From positions 1 to 64,000 of the forward strand of contig JAJTWR010000245.1 of assembly GCA_021613335.1 (NCBI GenBank): DNA of 64,000 bases, in the 5' to 3' direction. This DNA comes from Whitmania pigra. Its lineage: Eukaryota > Annelida > Clitellata > Hirudinida > Haemopidae. The stretch's first letter is position 1, and the number at the start of each line of letters is the position of its first letter. Positions 23,462 to 35,059 of this stretch are shown here, piece by piece. Below the pieces are notes generated by a model. It saw only the letters and a program-made list of their open reading frames with translations, was not told where the DNA came from and made no database searches. A program made the translations under genes and the position numbers.

Positions 23462-23639
23462 TCAATTTTGCTTAGACTAATTGGTCGCCTGATTGCATGC
23501 TTCGAACTATCCGAAATACCTTTTTTAATTTCTTACTAACAAATGGGATTGACCTAAATTAATTCAAGTACCTAAATCAGGACGACAGATTATTCATCTC
23601 ATGTTCAATGATAGATGGCGGAATGGCTAAATAAAAAAG

Positions 23640-23918
23640 TTGCAACTTCCAAGCCAAGCCTATAGACATCAAGCTAATTTGAAACTTGGCTTTCTTGATT
23701 CGAGATCGGCTGTTAAAAAGGCCGCCCTCATAAAAGACAGCATGCATGATGAAGTGTTTGACGTCTTCGTTTTGACTGAAATTTGGATACCGTCCGACGC
23801 CCCTGGCTGCATCATACACAGTCTCGTTCCTGACAGCTTCATCACCGTGGATCTTCAAATGACGAGAGCGGAGGTGGCATTGCTGTCAAATACGGAGACG
23901 ATTACAAAACGCATTTAG
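23640..23918 (+). mobile_element. LINE endonuclease fragment, second copy
   Basis: Same as 8,416-8,694, including the frameshift before the SGGGIAV block. Confidence 0.75.
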
Positions 23919-24711
23919 ATAAGATAAATTTTTTTTTGTTTTGCAGATATTTAATACATATTCACCTGAGTCGTGCGGGATGATCAGAAATTAACACCCC
24001 ATTGTAAAATGCTTGCAGTTCCTTTCAGATATTTGTTCATGTGTTTTGCTTACATTTCAATCTTTAAAATTAAAACTATGTTCATGTTTTATTAGTTTAA
24101 TGAAATTTGTTTCACATGAAATGTTCTGAGTCAGGTTTGAGTTATGACTTGACCAAAGCGGATGTTTGGTAATGATGCTTTGGATGTTAATGATGATGAG
24201 GATGTTGATCGAGATGATGATGGTTGAGATTATGATGGTGTTGATGATGATGATGATGATTATGCCGTCACTATCAATGTAATAATTATCCAAATTCAAT
24301 TTCAATAAATTTCTTTGCCTTACACTTACCTCACCTATTCATTTTTTTAAAAATTACATTTCAGAAATAAATTGTAAATATTTAAAAGTAGGTAATTACT
24401 TTCAAATCAGCAAGAATATTTTTATTTTATGTTCTACGAGAGTTCAAATTCAATGTAAATTATATTCTTTTATTATTATTAATATGAATTAAGCAAACAA
24501 ACAGATGTAACAGTCAGATGTAAGTAACTTTATCGGGTATCAAGATTTATTTTGAAACAAATATTATTATATGCGAGTTTAATTCAAATAAAATCATTTA
24601 AATTTGGAAACCAAATAGAAATCTCGCAGATCTTTTATTTTATTAATTTTTAAAGCATTTAAATGGAAATTCGATTTCAATGCCTTTTTAATTTCCAATT
24701 AGAATTCTGTT

Positions 24712-25156
24712 TCATTTTCCCGTCCATACAAATCCTGTGAAATTCAAAAACTCAGAAAATTACTTTAAAAACAATATTCTACATATCCATGTAATAAATA
24801 TGTATTGAAATTATTATTAATATTATTATTGTAATAATTTTATCTAGTAGTTTATGCTGACATACTGCAATTGCCGTAGACACAAACATATGGCCGTGGA
24901 CATACTACCTGTAATAGATGGACAAAGATTACGAAATTCGTTAATGGTTTTAAATTAATTATAGCTCTTACTCCGCTGCATGACTGTGAGTAAACAGTTT
25001 CTGGAATAAAATTTAGAATTTTAAATAATCATCTTAAACATATTTGAAATTATTCAAATATTTGCAAAAACAACAAAATACAATGCTAAAAATTCATTAA
25101 CCCATGAAGCAGGCAAGCATCAGGATTGCAAGCAGAAAAACACACACAGTCTTCAT
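24712..25156 (-). CDS. Gene D': duplicate of gene D
   Basis: Minus-strand exons at 25156-25102, 25000-24972, 24908-24866 and 24734-24712. Same as gene D at offset 15,224, with C-x4-C-x5-C-x4-C and a TGK-stop tail. A T-to-C difference lies nearby in non-coding DNA (about 25,285). Confidence 0.7.
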
Positions 25157-27334
25157 CTTTGGAGATGTCTGAGCATCATTGATACCGGGTTTCTTAAATA
25201 GATAATTGCAGACAATAATTCAGCACACTTTTGACATCTCACAACTGTACACTGCGAGGAGGCAGAAGTCGTAAATAATTTATAACAGAAGCCGTAAATA
25301 TAAAAAAAAGATAATTAATTTTATGCGTTGTGAAAATATATTGGCATGCAAGATGGCTCAGAGTAGCAATAGCAGTGAAAGCAATAGTTTTTACGAGTTG
25401 TGTTCCCAGTCCAGCTTGCACCACAACAAATGTACGCGGCGCTGTACTAATTTATTATTTTTATTTTTTTTAAAATTTAAATTGATAATTTAAAAATACT
25501 TTGGAGATTGTCTGTTGGGGTTAATTGTAAAATGTTTTACAAAATTTAAGATTTTACAGGGATAGGCATGTTTCAAACATTTATGTTGTAAAACAGTCCT
25601 GTTTTGATGATAGTGATAGTTTAGGTGTGATCGAATAATAATTATTAACTTGCATACGAGATAAGTGCATGTTTTGGACGATGTTCCATTTGTGGATTTG
25701 AGTTTGAATGATTTACTACGATTAAAATTTCCTTGATCGATTAATTGAAAAAAAGTTTGACCTATTAAATTCTATTAATGATAACGCATATAGATTAAAA
25801 AATTTTAACCGGTTAAAATTTTTAACGACTAATCTTAAAGTATTTCCATATTAGTTTGTAAATTATACATGAGTAATAATTTTAAATTATGCACGATTAA
25901 TAATTTCAATGCCATCCAGCCAACTAGGATGATACAGACACAAGAAATATTCTTTCTGATTATTTCTAAATTATTAATTATTTTACAAAGAATACATGTA
26001 AATGCAGTATCGGAAATATTTTTAAACCTCCTTTAAAAATTATTTTAATTTTTAATTCGTTGATGAATGAACATTTCACCATCTGTAGTTGAACATGGTG
26101 GCATTTCATTCTGTTGGGGAACCTTAGGCCAGGCATCTTATAATTAATGACTGGATTGTCTGTTGTTGATGATGAATAATGTTGCTTGCGTTTCTTGTTC
26201 TTGAAATATCTTAAGTAACTTCTTCTTGTTACTTTTCAAATTATATTTGTTAAATTGATATTAATCGTAAAATAAATTAATTACCTGCTTAATAATCTGC
26301 CAAAGTTAATATTTAGAGTAAGGTTTTAATTTTTGAACATTTTAAAAAATTATTTTTGAATAATCAACTCAGGACAAATACATCTCTGAACACGTGTGAT
26401 GATTTGAAGCCTTGAAATTAAAATAAAGAAAAAAACTGTTTTTTGGACATTGACAAATGTTGAAACGCATAAACACATTTTTTTTAAGTTAATGAATTGT
26501 ATTGGTTTGAAAATATCACTTGTTACAATTAATTCAGTTATCATACTCGTTTTGATTTTGGCTCAAAATGTCCAAAATAAAAACTTTGCTAGGTTACAAA
26601 CTTTTAACCGCTTCTTTGTTGCCGCTGGAATGTGTATATAAATATAAGTACTTTAATAATTTAATTTAAAGTTAAAAATTTTAATATTATTGATAGTTTA
26701 CCTGAGAATCATTTTTTTTTAAATTAATTTTGAAAACGTTTGAAACACCTGTTGTTGGTGTTGCTGACGTGTACTGCCATCTGCACATACTTTGAGTTTG
26801 AGACCATGTATTATTGTGCCAGGTATTTTGAGTCAATTTATGATGAATTTAGAAATTTAAAAAAAAATTGAAAAATACTATTTGGTCTGATCAAATGAAC
26901 TTGATTGGAAAATTTTGTAAAATTAAAAACATCTGTCAGCGTCCTGACTATATTTAATTACAGTTTTTATTTTATTGAACTATTGCGTTTTGCTTTATGT
27001 CGAGGAGGTATGATGAACACGAGGCGGCGTTTTTGTCGTCTGCCTGGGACCACGCGAGTAGATGAAGCGCAATAACACCTTTTGCATGCCTCTGTTGAAT
27101 GGGTATGTAAAGCGACAATCAGACGACAGTGAAGCTTTTAGCCTGGCTGAGCTCAGAGGGTTGCTGGTAAGAGTGTGTGAGGCGTCGCGAGCAAAATCTA
27201 AATCAAATACCACTTTATTTCCTATACTGAATCATATACAATGCCAGCTTTTGATCCAAGCAATCCATTTTAACTATTCCTGCATAATTATAAATTTGAA
27301 CAATTTTAGGTTGGTCAACTTCTATCCTTTACTT

Positions 27335-29040
27335 TTAACTTGAACATTTCTTTGTAATGGCATCGGATGGTCTCAAGCACATGTCGATGACTTACTGGCA
27401 TGTCATCGGACATAGCAGACCTCAGCATTTCATTCCAATGCAGCATAAAACCGCGAGGTTCCTTTTTCAAAATAAACTTTTCAGAAGAACATCTTCAAAA
27501 TGTTTGAACATAGAGTGCTTGTTTCAGCCATTCCACAACAAGCAGTTGATGGCTTGAGAGGAGGTTATCAAAAACAACGCCATAGTTTTGAAGTTTTGAT
27601 AATTCACTGGTTAACGTATTCAAACTTTCCACAACTGGCCTACTTAGTCCGAGATCTTTGTTAGTCCACCAATTGACTTGGTGTGGATAAATTTAGCAAT
27701 ATTTCAAGCATTTACGTTGTAAAACAGTCCTGTTTTGGTGATAGCGATAGTTTAGGTGTGATCGAATAATAATTATTAACTTGCTTACGAGATAAGTGCA
27801 TATTTTGGACAATGTTCCATTTGTGGATTTTAGTTTGAATGATTTACTACGATTAAAATTTCCTTGATCGATTAATTGAAAAAAGTATGACCGATTAAAT
27901 TCTACTAAAGATAACGCACATAGATTAAAAGATAGATTTTTTTAACGACTAATCTTAAAGTATTTCCATATTAGTTTGTAAATTAAACCTGAGTAATAAT
28001 TTTAAATTATGCACGATTAATAATTTCAATGCCATCCATCCAACTGTTAGCCAATTGTTAGCATTTATTGTTATTTATACATATCAAAAATAAATGTTCT
28101 TTAATCAAACGTCTTATAAAAACATTTAATGTATTCTGAAGACCATTGTTATAAAAAAAAAATTCCAATAAATATTTCAACTTTGGCATGTCCTCGGTTT
28201 AAAATTGTTTTCAAATTAACTAAATTAATAATTATTGTACAAAGAATACATGTAAATGAAGTATCGGAAATAATTCTAAATGCTTTCTATTTAAATATTA
28301 TCTGAATTGCGTGATCAAAGGCATATGATTGTTGCTTTTAAATCGATATGAATGCAATTTATCTTTTTTCTCTCTTTTTTTTTTTTAATTTGAAAATTGA
28401 CAAAAGAAATAGTTTAATTAATAATAATAAGGTGGCAAGATGGCAGGTTGTCAATTTTGAAGTGTGTTCTTGGAACATGGTAAAGTTGTACGTAATACAA
28501 AATATTCTTTCATGGTTATTTTTTCAAACTTTAAATAATGTCTGCATAAATATGATGGATGGATGGATGTGTGAAGACTATTGAAAAGAGACGTGTTTTT
28601 TTGCATATGTTGATTAAATTTAAAAATTCACTTTCAGTCTTTCCTAAAATTAATTTTAAAAATTTGTAGACGTGCCAATTTTCCTAAAAATACAGTAAAG
28701 TTTAAATATTTTTTGTAAATTTAGGGTTTCCGTTGTTACAAGATTTTTTTGTAGAGGAATGAAAAGTGAAAGAACGCTTCGAGAATATTCTGAATCACCA
28801 TTGATGAAAAGAAACTTAATCGAAATTGAAAATGATTAGAGATCAACAAACATTTGTGAAGTGGTCGCCTTGTACAACAAAATAGAATTCCGTCCAAAAG
28901 TTTTTAACATTTGGAGGTGTCTTTGTTTAAATAATTCTATTTGTATGGCTAAGTCTTTTCTAGAGCCTGAAAAACCAAAATGGTTATTTGAGCTTTTTAA
29001 ATTTTGTAGTAAAATATGAAAGAAAATGCAGACTCTTCGA
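27335..29040. other. Mosaic of dispersed repeats; no intact gene
   Basis: 27,330-27,690 is a shuffled variant of the junction repeat. 27,705-28,060 repeats 25,575-25,925 with divergence. Near 28,275-28,375 a piece (CTTTCTATTTAAATATTATC...) is shared with 33,525-33,610 and looks like a detached copy of a peptide-gene upstream region. No exon 1 follows it. Confidence 0.5.
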
Positions 29041-29046
29041 AAAAAT

Positions 29047-29716
<670 letters not shown>

Positions 29717-29879
29717 TAGTCAGCAGCAGTCAGTCAATTGGATTACGAAGGCCAATTTATTTTAGTAAATTTTTAAATTATCTATCTTGTGGTTGAAAAG
29801 AGATTCTTCAAAACAACGATTGACATGATGACTTGGTTGTGAATCACGGTTTAACTCAGAGTTCCACTTTTGCTAATTT

Positions 29880-30560
29880 ATAAATTGTATAAGAAAATAT
29901 TTAAAGTTACAAACAACTTGTAAAGTCTCAAATAGGTTTATTAATCAATGAAAAAATTTTAACTTTTATTTTAAATTTATTTCTTCCGATTTTCGCTGCA
30001 ATGTGCCTTGAAAGAATCTGCTGTTCATTATCCGAAAAAACTTGGAACTGAGAAAAGCATAGTATTCAAAATCAAAATTAAAACTTGTATATAAAGTTTT
30101 ATTTATATTAATTATAAAATAATTTTAATCATAATTACTTAATAATGTAATTAAACAATTATTTTAATTTTCTTATTATTTCATGTAATTGTTATTATGT
30201 CGACAGTGTGACTTACTACAGTTGTTTACCCAGTTGCACTTTTGTCCTGAAGGACAATCTTTCTGAAAATCAGAAATAAACAATGAAGTTGTATGTTAAA
30301 CTATTAAATAACTTTCATGTTTCATTTCATTCACTTACGCTGTCATTGCAGTGGCCTTGCGACTGAACAATTTCTGGAAAATTAATCATTGTTACTATTT
30401 AAAGCAGAATGTATTTTACAACATATATCTAACATTGTCTTTTAATGAAGTATTTTAATATAACGTCAACACGTTCGCGAAAAACCAACCCATGATGCAG
30501 GCAAGCATCAGGATTGCAAGCAGGAAAACACACACAGTCTTCATCTTTGGAGATGTCTGA
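29880..30560 (-). repeat. Inverted repeat arm with gene F
   Basis: Reverse complement of about 31,760-32,429 with few differences across exons and introns. The inner end falls inside the leader, exactly where promoter types differ. The outer homology ends at 32,429 on the G side because a LINE ORF1 fragment begins there, while the F side continues towards the ATT array. Confidence 0.85.
30028..30544 (-). CDS. Gene F: secreted four-cysteine amidated peptide precursor
   Basis: Minus-strand exons at 30544-30490, 30373-30339, 30262-30217 and 30047-30028, phases 1, 0 and 1. The signal peptide ends in exon 2 with EIVQS, giving an N-terminal Gln that could cyclise. The framework is C-x5-C-x5-C-x5-C and the tail is CIPSFFG-stop, so a direct amidation signal without Lys. 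A likely poly-A signal (AATAAA) is at 29,981-29,976. TATA-like CTATTTAAG is at 30,581-30,589. The predicted mature peptide is the same as that of gene G, from which it points away. Confidence 0.8.
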
Positions 30561-30580
30561 GCATCAGTGATGTTGAAGCT

Positions 30581-30589
30581 CTTAAATAG
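30581..30589 (-). promoter_or_regulatory. TATA-like box of gene F
   Basis: CTATTTAAG lies about 40 bases upstream of the gene F ATG and is followed by the AGCTTCAACATCACTGATG leader. Gene G, with almost the same transcript, uses a different upstream region. Confidence 0.55.
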
Positions 30590-30599
30590 AAAAAATGTT

Positions 30600-31730
30600 G
30601 TCATTTAAAACGTGGACACGTTGTAAACTCAACATTTCTTTTTAATTTATTGTTATCAAGGTGACACTTTTTGACAATTGTTCTGCTCCACTTACTTTTT
30701 ATTCGTAAACATTCCAATAAATAATTCGATTTTGACACAACCACAGTCTTAAATTTGTTTTAATTCCAACAAATTCAAGGTTTATTGCTAAACTTCATGG
30801 CTGAATGAAGACATATGATCACCTAAGCCTAAGGTACATAAAAAAGTAGGTTGTTGGTGAGTAATGTCACCTGTCGTACAAAAAATATTTTGACGGTTAT
30901 TTGTCGGTGTTGAATTTTGAAATTATTATAATTTGCATAAAGTGATATGTTATTTTGTGAATCTGTTGGTAATAAAATTTCTCATTTAAAAATTAATTAA
31001 AAAAAAATATTAGCACCTGCAAAGATAATATCATTTAATTGTGGAAGATGGTATTACTTATAAATGTTAATATTTTCAAGCTTTGTGACATTAGTTTAGA
31101 GGCAATTTGGTAATTATTAAAATTTAATTAAATGTTAATATTTGTTTTTCTGTGGAATTTAATTTTAATTTCACGGTTGAAAGAAGACTTAGCATCACCT
31201 GTTGCTGAAGGTGATTGAAACCATCTGTTGTTGACATTATTTTGAACGATATTTTGAATTAAATTTAATTATGATACTTTAAGTATGATAATTTAATTAT
31301 TATACTTAATTTGATTGTGGTGCTTTTAACCACAGCCAAAAGGGTGTGATTAATAACAACATAAATGAAAACAAATAATAGTGCGAACAAAACACTCGCA
31401 TGGTTTTTATATTTGGAAATGTCTCTTGCATGTGTGATCTTTTTGAACCTTTGAATATGAAATATGATCATTTCGAATATCGGCACTCGATAAAGTTTGT
31501 GAATAATTTTTAAATAATTAATTTTATTTAATTTTATTGCTGACTGGACGGCGGATTTGTGAAATTGTTGCACATCAATGGAATATCATTGATGAAATAA
31601 GGTTGTGTGAGATCTGTTTAAGGAAAACGGAGTCATTTTTTATGTTTTATGGCAGATGTTGAGACCATGGCAAACCCATTTTAAAATAATTTATTAACTC
31701 AAGAATTTCATCAAGCGTGACAATTTACTC
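30600..31730. other. Spacer between F and G
   Basis: Most of this resembles the upstream flank of gene A and E2 (GACACTTTTTGACAATTGTTC; CACCTGTTG blocks), that is, about 2,390-3,100 with divergence. A minus-strand 102-codon frame at 31,265-31,573 has no recognisable features. No exon is visible. Confidence 0.5.
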
Positions 31731-31732
31731 TA

Positions 31733-31740
31733 TAAAAGTG
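31733..31740 (+). promoter_or_regulatory. TATA box of gene G
   Basis: TATAAAAG lies 35-42 bases before the ATG at 31,775. It belongs to the second upstream type (TATAAAAG, TCAATGAGAAG, AAGCTCAG), shared with pseudogene E and not with F. Confidence 0.6.
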
Positions 31741-31759
31741 TTCAATGAGAAGTTAAGCT

Positions 31760-32429
31760 CAGACATCTCCAAAGATGAAGACTGTTTGTGTTTTCCTGCT
31801 TGCAATCCTGATGCTTGCCTGCCTCATGGGTTGGTTTTTCGCGAACGTTTTGATGTCATATTAAAATACATCATTAAAAGACAATGCTACATATATGTTG
31901 TAAAATACATTCTGCTTTAAATCGTAACAATGATTAATTTTCCAGAAATTGTTCAGTCGCAAGGCCACTGCAACGACAGCGTAAGTGAATAAAATGAAAT
32001 AAGAAAATTATTTAATAATTTAACATTCAACTTCATTGTTTATTTCTGATTTTCAGAAAGATTGTCCTTCAGGACAAAAGTGCAATTGGGTAAACAACTG
32101 TAGTAAGTCACACTGTCGACATAATAACAATTACATGAAATAATAAGAATTGTTTAATAACATTATTACGTAATTATGCTTATAATTATTTTATAATTAA
32201 TATAAATAAAACTTTATATACAAGTTTTAATCTTGATTTTGAAACTATGCTTTTCTCAGTTCCAAGTTTTTTCGGATAATGAACAGCAGATTCTTTCAAG
32301 GCACATTGCAGCGAAAATCGGAAGAAATAAATTTAAATTAAAAGTTAAAATTTTGTCATTGATTAATAAACCTATTTGAGACTTTACAAGTTGTTTGTAA
32401 CTTTAAATATTTTCTTATACAATTTATAA
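31760..32429 (+). repeat. Inverted repeat arm with gene G
   Basis: Partner of 29,880-30,560, with about 1.2 kb between the arms. The arm ends abruptly at the LINE ORF1 fragment. Confidence 0.85.
31775..32279 (+). CDS. Gene G: same predicted mature peptide as gene F
   Basis: Exons at 31775-31829, 31946-31980, 32057-32102 and 32260-32279. Framework C-x5-C-x5-C-x5-C and tail CIPSFFG-stop. The differences from F noticed in coding DNA are silent or fall in the signal peptide (Leu for Ile before Met). AATAAA lies at 32,326-32,331. The conserved mature peptide, with different promoters on the two copies, suggests either selection or recent conversion between the arms. Confidence 0.8.
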
Positions 32430-32990
32430 GATGGCTGTAGTGACAAGAAAAGCGAAGAGGATTTGTGCGGTTTAAAACTGTGTGAATGTTGTATAAAAGA
32501 AAATAAAGAAGCTCTGGGATTTTTGAACGTGCTCGCATCTTTGAGGTCCTACATAAAAGAAATAAAAGAAAACCTAAAAAGGAACGAAGAAAGATTTGCT
32601 GTTGTTGAACAGCAAAAAAACGAAATAGCAGATTTTAAGTCAAAACTAGATTCATTTACAAAGGATTCAAGGCAGGCAACTAGGGAATGGTCAAGCTTGT
32701 TCAAAGATCAAGTTGAACTTCTTGTTTCTGATGTTGGGTCTGTTCAAAAAATCAGTTGAGGCAACAAAATCATCATTTGAGACTTCTAATGATAGATTGA
32801 ATAGAAAGAACAATATTGTGGTCTACAACTTGCCTGAGAGGGATTCAAAAAATGAAGATAAAGATGAAGTACTGAAGTTGTTGTTGGAAATAACAGACAG
32901 GGATTTTAAAGAAGATATGGAGTTCCTGAGATTAGGAAGGAGAAATGAAGAGACCAATAAAATCATTAAATCTCCCGACGGAGAGCGCAA
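32430..32990 (+). mobile_element. LINE ORF1 fragment (Cys-rich head, coiled coil, RRM-like region)
   Basis: One frame (from about 32,430) gives an acidic and Cys-rich start (DLCGLKLCECCIKENKEAL), then a Lys/Glu-rich coiled coil to about 32,755. A one-base shift then exposes a second frame with RLNRKNNIVVYNLPERDSKN and EFLRLGRR, the signature of the RNA-binding domain of LINE ORF1 proteins. It starts exactly at the end of the gene G arm and runs into a peptide-gene exon-2 relic at 32,972, so both junctions are sharp. Confidence 0.75.
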
Positions 32991-33060
32991 TTTCTAGAAA
33001 TTGAACATTTTGAAATGTAGAAAATTATTTTAAGCATCAGTGATGTTGAAGCTTTCTATT
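32972..33060 (-). pseudogene. Relic of a peptide gene: exon 2 piece fused to its leader
   Basis: On the minus strand, after a TTTCTAG acceptor, the exon-2 start reads EIALSVGR (32,993 down to 32,972). Immediately upstream, intron 1 and exon 1 are missing and the sequence joins AGCTTCAACATCACTGATGC, the leader. A second detached leader/promoter piece lies at about 33,505-33,545. Confidence 0.6.
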
Positions 33061-34390
33061 TAAAAAGTATCTGAATTTCGTTATAAAAAGCAAACGCAAA
33101 AATGGCAAACGAATAATTTAATTGATAACAAAGGGTGGGAAAGTGTTGTCACCCTTAAAGATTGGTTTGGGAAAATGGTGATGTTGCCGGAATCTGCCAA
33201 AGTTTTTAAGTTCCGCCCATGTTACACATATTATTACCACATATTTTAATTGCATTCATATAAGAAATTTTTTTTTTACAACATTGAAAAATGATCAACT
33301 GTTTAAGTGGAATAATAACTAAGCTATAAGTCCAAACTTTCTTTTCATGTTGTTAAAATCCTTACTCTCCATATCTCCGCATGAGATCTCGTTGTCGGAA
33401 GAATATTCTTTTTTTTTTTTTTTTGGAATATAGATTTAAAATTCCATCCTGACTTTAGACTAAAAGAAAAAAGTGTCATCTCCTCAGATTTTGATCTGGA
33501 ATCTGTCTGAGCACCAGTGATGTTGAAGCTTTCTATTTAAATATTATCTGAATTGCATGATCAAAGGCCTATGATTGTGGCTTTTAAATCGATATGAATG
33601 CAATTTATCTTTTCTCTGTTTTTTATTTTGAACAGACGAATAGTTTAATTGATAAAAAAAAAATGGCACGGTGGCATGTTGTCAATTTTGAACCATGTTC
33701 TTGGTAAAGTTGCCGGAAAAAATCCTTCATTTCGTACTGTGTCCTTGTTCCACATATGCCCCTATACATATCTACATATCTTGTTGCTGGGAGACCATCC
33801 TTTTTGCAGGAGGAGGGTTCGGCGAAAAAAAAATCATCATTTTAAAATATTTTTCAACTCCAAATTCTTAACTTATTTTTAAGTTTTAAGTTTTTTTTTA
33901 ACCATAACTTAATCGTTTTTTATTTGCTTCCCAGCCAGCCAAATTAATAGAATGATTAGTGATATTGAATTTAAGGAAATATAATGAAAGATTGAGTAAA
34001 ACTGATATAATCGGAAAAATGAATAAGTAAAGATGTAAATTGTATTATGGAAAAAAAAATTTGACAGCCTAGGCATCAATGCGATTTAAAATTAGTTAAT
34101 TAATGTTTATAGTATTAAAAAAATTAATAAATTATAGATGTCACATTAAAACAATTTTGAGACAATAAAACATTTTGCTTCAGATACAAGTTAATTTCCT
34201 TTTATCATGTTTATTGAAAAAACTTGAAATGTGAAACTATAAATTCACATTAACTAATTCGTGAACACATTCATGCTAACTAAGGCTTATTACTAATTTC
34301 CTTTTTTCATGTTTATTGAGAAAACTTAAAATGTGATTATTACTATAAATTCACATTAGCTAATTCATGAACACATTCATGCTAACTAAG
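33060..34390. other. Intergenic DNA with promoter relics and local repeats
   Basis: Two near-repeated segments at about 34,190-34,285 and 34,300-34,390 share CACATTAACTAATTC-GTGAACACATTCATGCTAACTAAG. The rest shows no gene. Confidence 0.5.
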
Positions 34391-34588
34391 ACTTATGCTA
34401 TTATAATTATTATCACTAAGGCAATCACTGGACCATGAAATTCAATTTATTATCATGTTGATGAAGATCATCATGATGAATCTTGAAATGTTATTTTTAT
34501 TAATAAAGCTGCTAGCTTTAATTGTTTTTTAATAGATAAAGATAATTAATCATTCTTGCAGCTGAATCGTCCTTGATAATGTCTAATT

Positions 34589-35025
34589 TCATTTTCCGAC
34601 GCTTGCAGCTATGGGACATGAAATTTTCCATTTAGAAATACTTAAAAATTTTAAAATTTAATTAAACATTCATTTATTAATTGACAGGAACTAATAATAA
34701 AAAAAGTTGAACAGAATAACTAACAGCAACTACTGAACCATGTAAAGCCGATTCTTCGACAGATTAATGGTTTCCTGCATGGTAAATTCTGAAGAAAAAA
34801 ATGATACTTATATGATCAATAACTTGATGTAACAGTTAGGTTCAAATTTATCTCATACCCAATTGCAAAGTTCACCAAGTTCTGCTTCGGAGAAAACAAT
34901 TTCTGTAATTTGCAAGACAAATTGAATTGCGAAAATCACATAAAACTGTTTTACCACATGCACTACTAACCCACGAGGCAGGTAAGCATCAGGATTGCAA
35001 GCAGGAAATTATACACAGTCTTCAT
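34589..35025 (-). CDS. Gene I: four-cysteine amidated peptide with a long last loop
   Basis: Minus-strand exons at 35025-34971, 34902-34859, 34788-34725 and 34608-34589, phases 1, 0 and 1. The signal is altered (MKTVYNFLLAILMLTC) and ends with EIVFS. Exon 3 is 64 bases instead of 52, so the spacing is C-x5-C-x5-C-x10-C. The tail is CSASVGK-stop. Intron 1 starts GTTAGT rather than GTTGG. The gene is diverged but every splice site and the amidation signal persist, which argues for function. Confidence 0.75.
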
Positions 35026-35059
35026 CTTTGGAGATGTCTGAGCATCAATGGTTGAACCT

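Larger units (their letters stand above)
18879..23609. repeat. Second copy of the nested inverted repeats around B' and C'
   Basis: Outer arms lie at about 18,879-19,654 and 22,739-23,609, and inner arms at about 20,029-20,769 and 21,219-21,964. They are carried along by the 15-kb duplication with no visible extra rearrangement. tRNA-like heads lie at 19,588-19,641 (plus) and 22,735-22,787 (minus). Confidence 0.75.
17490..27330 (+). repeat. Segmental duplication, copy 2
   Basis: Near-identical to 2,376-12,110. It includes a 106-base AT-rich stretch near 18,158-18,270 absent from copy 1, and a small insertion in the LINE fragment. The right edge falls in the junction repeat at about 27,325, where sequence diverges from copy 1 and from the 15.6-kb copy. 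Confidence 0.9.
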
